The notes under the pieces are model-generated. The model saw nothing but the letters and a program-made list of their open reading frames with translations. It did not search any database and was not told where the DNA came from. From JBAXAM01 sp964213355 (GTDB taxonomy: Bacteria > Pseudomonadota > Gammaproteobacteria > UBA9339): DNA of 64,000 nt. Positions 61,996 through 64,000 of the stretch are shown one piece after another. The translations under genes were made by a program, and so were the position numbers. The stretch covers positions 1 to 64,000 of the forward strand of contig CAXOVY010000001.1 of the NCBI GenBank assembly GCA_964213355.1. Direction: 5' to 3'. The first letter of the stretch is position 1. Each line of letters begins with the position of its first letter.

Positions 61996-62757
61996 ATGAG
62001 AACACCACTTATTGCTGGCAATTGGAAAATGAACAAAACCATCAACGAAGCGCTAGAATTAGCCAAAGCATTGCACTATGGTTTGCAATATCCTGAAGCA
62101 ACAAAGTTTGAAATTGTTGTAGCACCGCCGTATACCGCACTTAGCAAGACGGCAGAATTTTTAAAAGACTCTTTTATTGGTGTTAGTGCTCAAGATCTGT
62201 TTTGGGAAGATGCTGGAGCTTTCACAGGTGCAATTTCTGCTCCAATGGTAAAAGATGCTGGAGCTGAATACGTAATTATTGGTCACTCGGAAAGGCGCCA
62301 ATTGTTTGGTGAAACTGATAATGCCGTAAACAAAAAAATAAAGGCTGCGCTCAAAGTTGGTCTGGTTCCAATTTTTTGTGTTGGTGAAACTCTGACAGAA
62401 CGTGAAGCAGGAAAAGTAAATGCCGTTATTGGAATCCAGTTTTCTGGTGGGCTTGTCGACTTAACTGCAGAAGATATGAAAAAGGTAGTGATTGCTTATG
62501 AACCTGTGTGGGCAATTGGTACTGGCAAAACTGCAACTCCCCAGCAAGCCGAAGAAGTTCATGCCATTATTCGTAAAATGTTAGTTGAAAAATTTGGCCA
62601 GGTAACTGCTGATGTGGTTAGGCTTTTATATGGCGGTAGTGTTAAACCTTCAAATAGTAAAGAATTATTGTCTCAACCCAATATCGATGGAGCGTTGGTT
62701 GGCGGTGCTAGTCTGAAAGCAGAAGACTTTATTGGTATTATTAAAAACGCGATCTAA
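61996..62757 (+). CDS. tpiA: Triosephosphate isomerase
   Basis: 253 residues. Interconverts glyceraldehyde-3-phosphate and DHAP. N-x-Lys in AGNWKMNKT (about 8-13), catalytic His in IIGHSERRQLFG (about 94), Glu in VIAYEPVWAIGTG (about 167) and the phosphate loop LYGGSVKP. It closes the BMC operon 27 bases after the exported aldolase. It links DeoC (G3P) and the class II aldolase (DHAP) products to glycolysis. Confidence 0.97.
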   Translation: MRTPLIAGNWKMNKTINEALELAKALHYGLQYPEATKFEIVVAPPYTALSKTAEFLKDSFIGVSAQDLFWEDAGAFTGAISAPMVKDAGAEYVIIGHSERRQLFGETDNAVNKKIKAALKVGLVPIFCVGETLTEREAGKVNAVIGIQFSGGLVDLTAEDMKKVVIAYEPVWAIGTGKTATPQQAEEVHAIIRKMLVEKFGQVTADVVRLLYGGSVKPSNSKELLSQPNIDGALVGGASLKAEDFIGIIKNAI

Positions 62758-62871
62758 AAATTAGCATAATAGCTTGTCACCAATCTATTATTTATATGTT
62801 TACATTTGATTTGGGTGCGTTACCTGAGGCTTCACGTAAAAATTTCTTTTATAAACAGTTCATGCTTATTT

Positions 62872-64000
62872 TTAGTCAATAACCAATTCTCTAGCCACTG
62901 GATGACTCAAAAACAATGGCATGCTTTCGGTAAAGCCATAAGCTCCAACATTTAATATCGCCAATATGTCACCTGGTTTTGTAATACATAATTCCGCAGC
63001 CTGATCAAAACAATCAAGCGCAGTACAAAGTGGACCAGCAACCATATATTTTTCTATACCGGATCTATCAGCTAGTAATCCGGTTAAATTTATGATTGGA
63101 TGTTTTTGTCCAATTAATATTGGGCGTGCCAAGTGATTTAAGCCGCCATCAACGATAGCAATATTGGTTCCTTGGGATGTTTTGGTGTATAAAACTTTAG
63201 TTAAATATATACCAGCAAATCCGGTTAGAAAACGTCCCAACTCAAGAACTAGGTTAGCGTGGGTGTTGTGATTTATTAACTGTTTCAATGCCAATCCCAA
63301 TGCCGGTACATTAAGCTCTCGCTCTTTTTGCGAATAAGGTATGCCGAATCCTCCTCCCAAATCAATATAAGAAAAGTTAAACTGATATTTTTTACCAAGA
63401 GTTTTTGCTGTGGTAATAACATTTTTGGTACTGGCAAAAATTTTTTTCCAAGCCAATATTTGTGAGGAATTAAAAATATGGATACCACGTAAAACAACAT
63501 GACGTTTAGTTTTTAACGCGTGGAAAAAACTTTCCATTTGTTCAATGTCTATACCAAACTTGCTTACGCCACTACCACCAATAATCTTAGTAAATTCTCC
63601 AGCCGCATAAAGTGGGTTAATCCGCACTAAAATTGTTTGTTTAACACCTAAATCTCCAGCAATCTCATCAATGATATCTAATTCTTGTAGTGACTCCACA
63701 CTTAAAGATAAGATTTTATTGTTGATAGCATCACGAATTTCTGCTGGGGTTTTACCAGGCCCAGTAAACATAATATTTTGCGGTTTAAAACCAGCAGCTA
63801 AAGCCAGCTTTAATTCACCACGCGAAGCAATGTCGCAACCAATACCAAAATCGCAAATGTGTTTAAGAATATTTTTGTTGGGATTGCTTTTTACCGCATA
63901 AGATATTTTAAAACTTGCTGGAAGAGACTTTTTTAGTAGTTCGTATTGCCATGTTATTACTTCTTTTGCATATAAGTAAGCTGGGGAAGTGTAGCTAGCA
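62872..64000 (-). CDS. LysA-type PLP decarboxylase (5' end outside window)
   Basis: The frame is open to the right edge, so about 376 C-terminal residues are seen; the ATG at 63771 is internal. Fold-type III decarboxylase: PLP Lys in SYAVKSNPN near the edge, GCDIASRGEL, FTGPGKTPAEI, the glycine loop DLGGGFGIPY, GPLCTALDCFD with the active-site Cys across the dimer, and GAYGFTESM. It could be diaminopimelate decarboxylase, or a related ornithine/other carboxylase of biosynthetic clusters; the C-terminal FTESMPLF is unlike classical LysA. It faces the BMC operon with a 114-base gap. Confidence 0.85.
   Translation of the reverse strand, partial: ASYTSPAYLYAKEVITWQYELLKKSLPASFKISYAVKSNPNKNILKHICDFGIGCDIASRGELKLALAAGFKPQNIMFTGPGKTPAEIRDAINNKILSLSVESLQELDIIDEIAGDLGVKQTILVRINPLYAAGEFTKIIGGSGVSKFGIDIEQMESFFHALKTKRHVVLRGIHIFNSSQILAWKKIFASTKNVITTAKTLGKKYQFNFSYIDLGGGFGIPYSQKERELNVPALGLALKQLINHNTHANLVLELGRFLTGFAGIYLTKVLYTKTSQGTNIAIVDGGLNHLARPILIGQKHPIINLTGLLADRSGIEKYMVAGPLCTALDCFDQAAELCITKPGDILAILNVGAYGFTESMPLFLSHPVARELVID

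Overview
The window is AT-rich bacterial DNA, most likely from a host-associated gammaproteobacterium. The evidence is a his operon in enteric order (hisG-D-C-B-H-A-F-IE) with a bifunctional HisB, a plant/enteric-type serine acetyltransferase, an ArgR repressor, F-type conjugation genes like those of Legionella and Rickettsia islands, several insertion sequences, many broken genes, and the remains of a secreted protein with two eukaryote-directed domains (SET and Ulp1/C48 protease). A Legionellales-like intracellular lineage is a reasonable inference; the species cannot be named from the sequence alone.

Layout. 1-10.8 kb: the end of an F-type transfer operon (TraG-like C-terminus, small membrane protein, TraD, a DUF1016/PD-(D/E)XK nuclease inserted between traD and traI, a 2021-residue TraI with a C-terminal primase/Toprim module, a small relaxosome-type protein). 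10.8-18.1 kb: decayed cargo, with a dinB gene cut by an IS630 element and again by an unusual four-gene IS21-like element that carries a ParB-like gene, then a second DUF1016 gene with an in-frame TGA and a tyrosine-recombinase remnant. 18.2-25.3 kb: small unknown genes, a frameshifted NUDIX gene, an alpha/beta hydrolase, thiM-thiE, a TyrP-type transporter and a serine hydrolase. 25.3-32.3 kb: the complete his operon behind a His-codon leader peptide and attenuator. 32.6-34.7 kb: IS6 remnant, truncated secreted TIG protein, second IS630 copy. 34.9-36.7 kb: purH, preceded by a second, nearly identical copy of the his leader/attenuator. 36.8-42.5 kb: a secreted unknown protein and a SET+C48 fusion gene broken by a frameshift and by an IS21 element with a clean 6-bp target duplication.

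42.5-49.4 kb: a second TyrP-type transporter with a perfect ARG box, argR, cysK-cysE, an AhpD-like protein, a DapA-like lyase, a phosphopantetheinyl transferase and a DNA alkylation repair protein. 49.4-62.8 kb: cdd (cytidine deaminase) and a purine nucleoside phosphorylase, a broken exported PLP enzyme, an amino-acid permease, and then a bacterial microcompartment (BMC) operon: BMC-H, three BMC-P, two BMC-T shell proteins, CoA-acylating aldehyde dehydrogenase, PduS-like flavo/Fe-S protein, deoxyribose-phosphate aldolase, two class II aldolases (one with a signal peptide) and triosephosphate isomerase. The right edge holds a partial PLP decarboxylase of the LysA family.

How the parts fit. Cdd and the phosphorylase can feed (deoxy)nucleosides into sugar phosphates; DeoC in the BMC would cut deoxyribose-5-phosphate into acetaldehyde and glyceraldehyde-3-phosphate, the aldehyde dehydrogenase would make acetyl-CoA, and TpiA would pass the triose into glycolysis. 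The his leader copied in front of purH would tie AICAR recycling to histidine supply, since HisF/HisH release AICAR. The two standout observations are this nucleoside/sugar-phosphate BMC in a gene-decaying, apparently host-associated genome and the captured his attenuator on purH.
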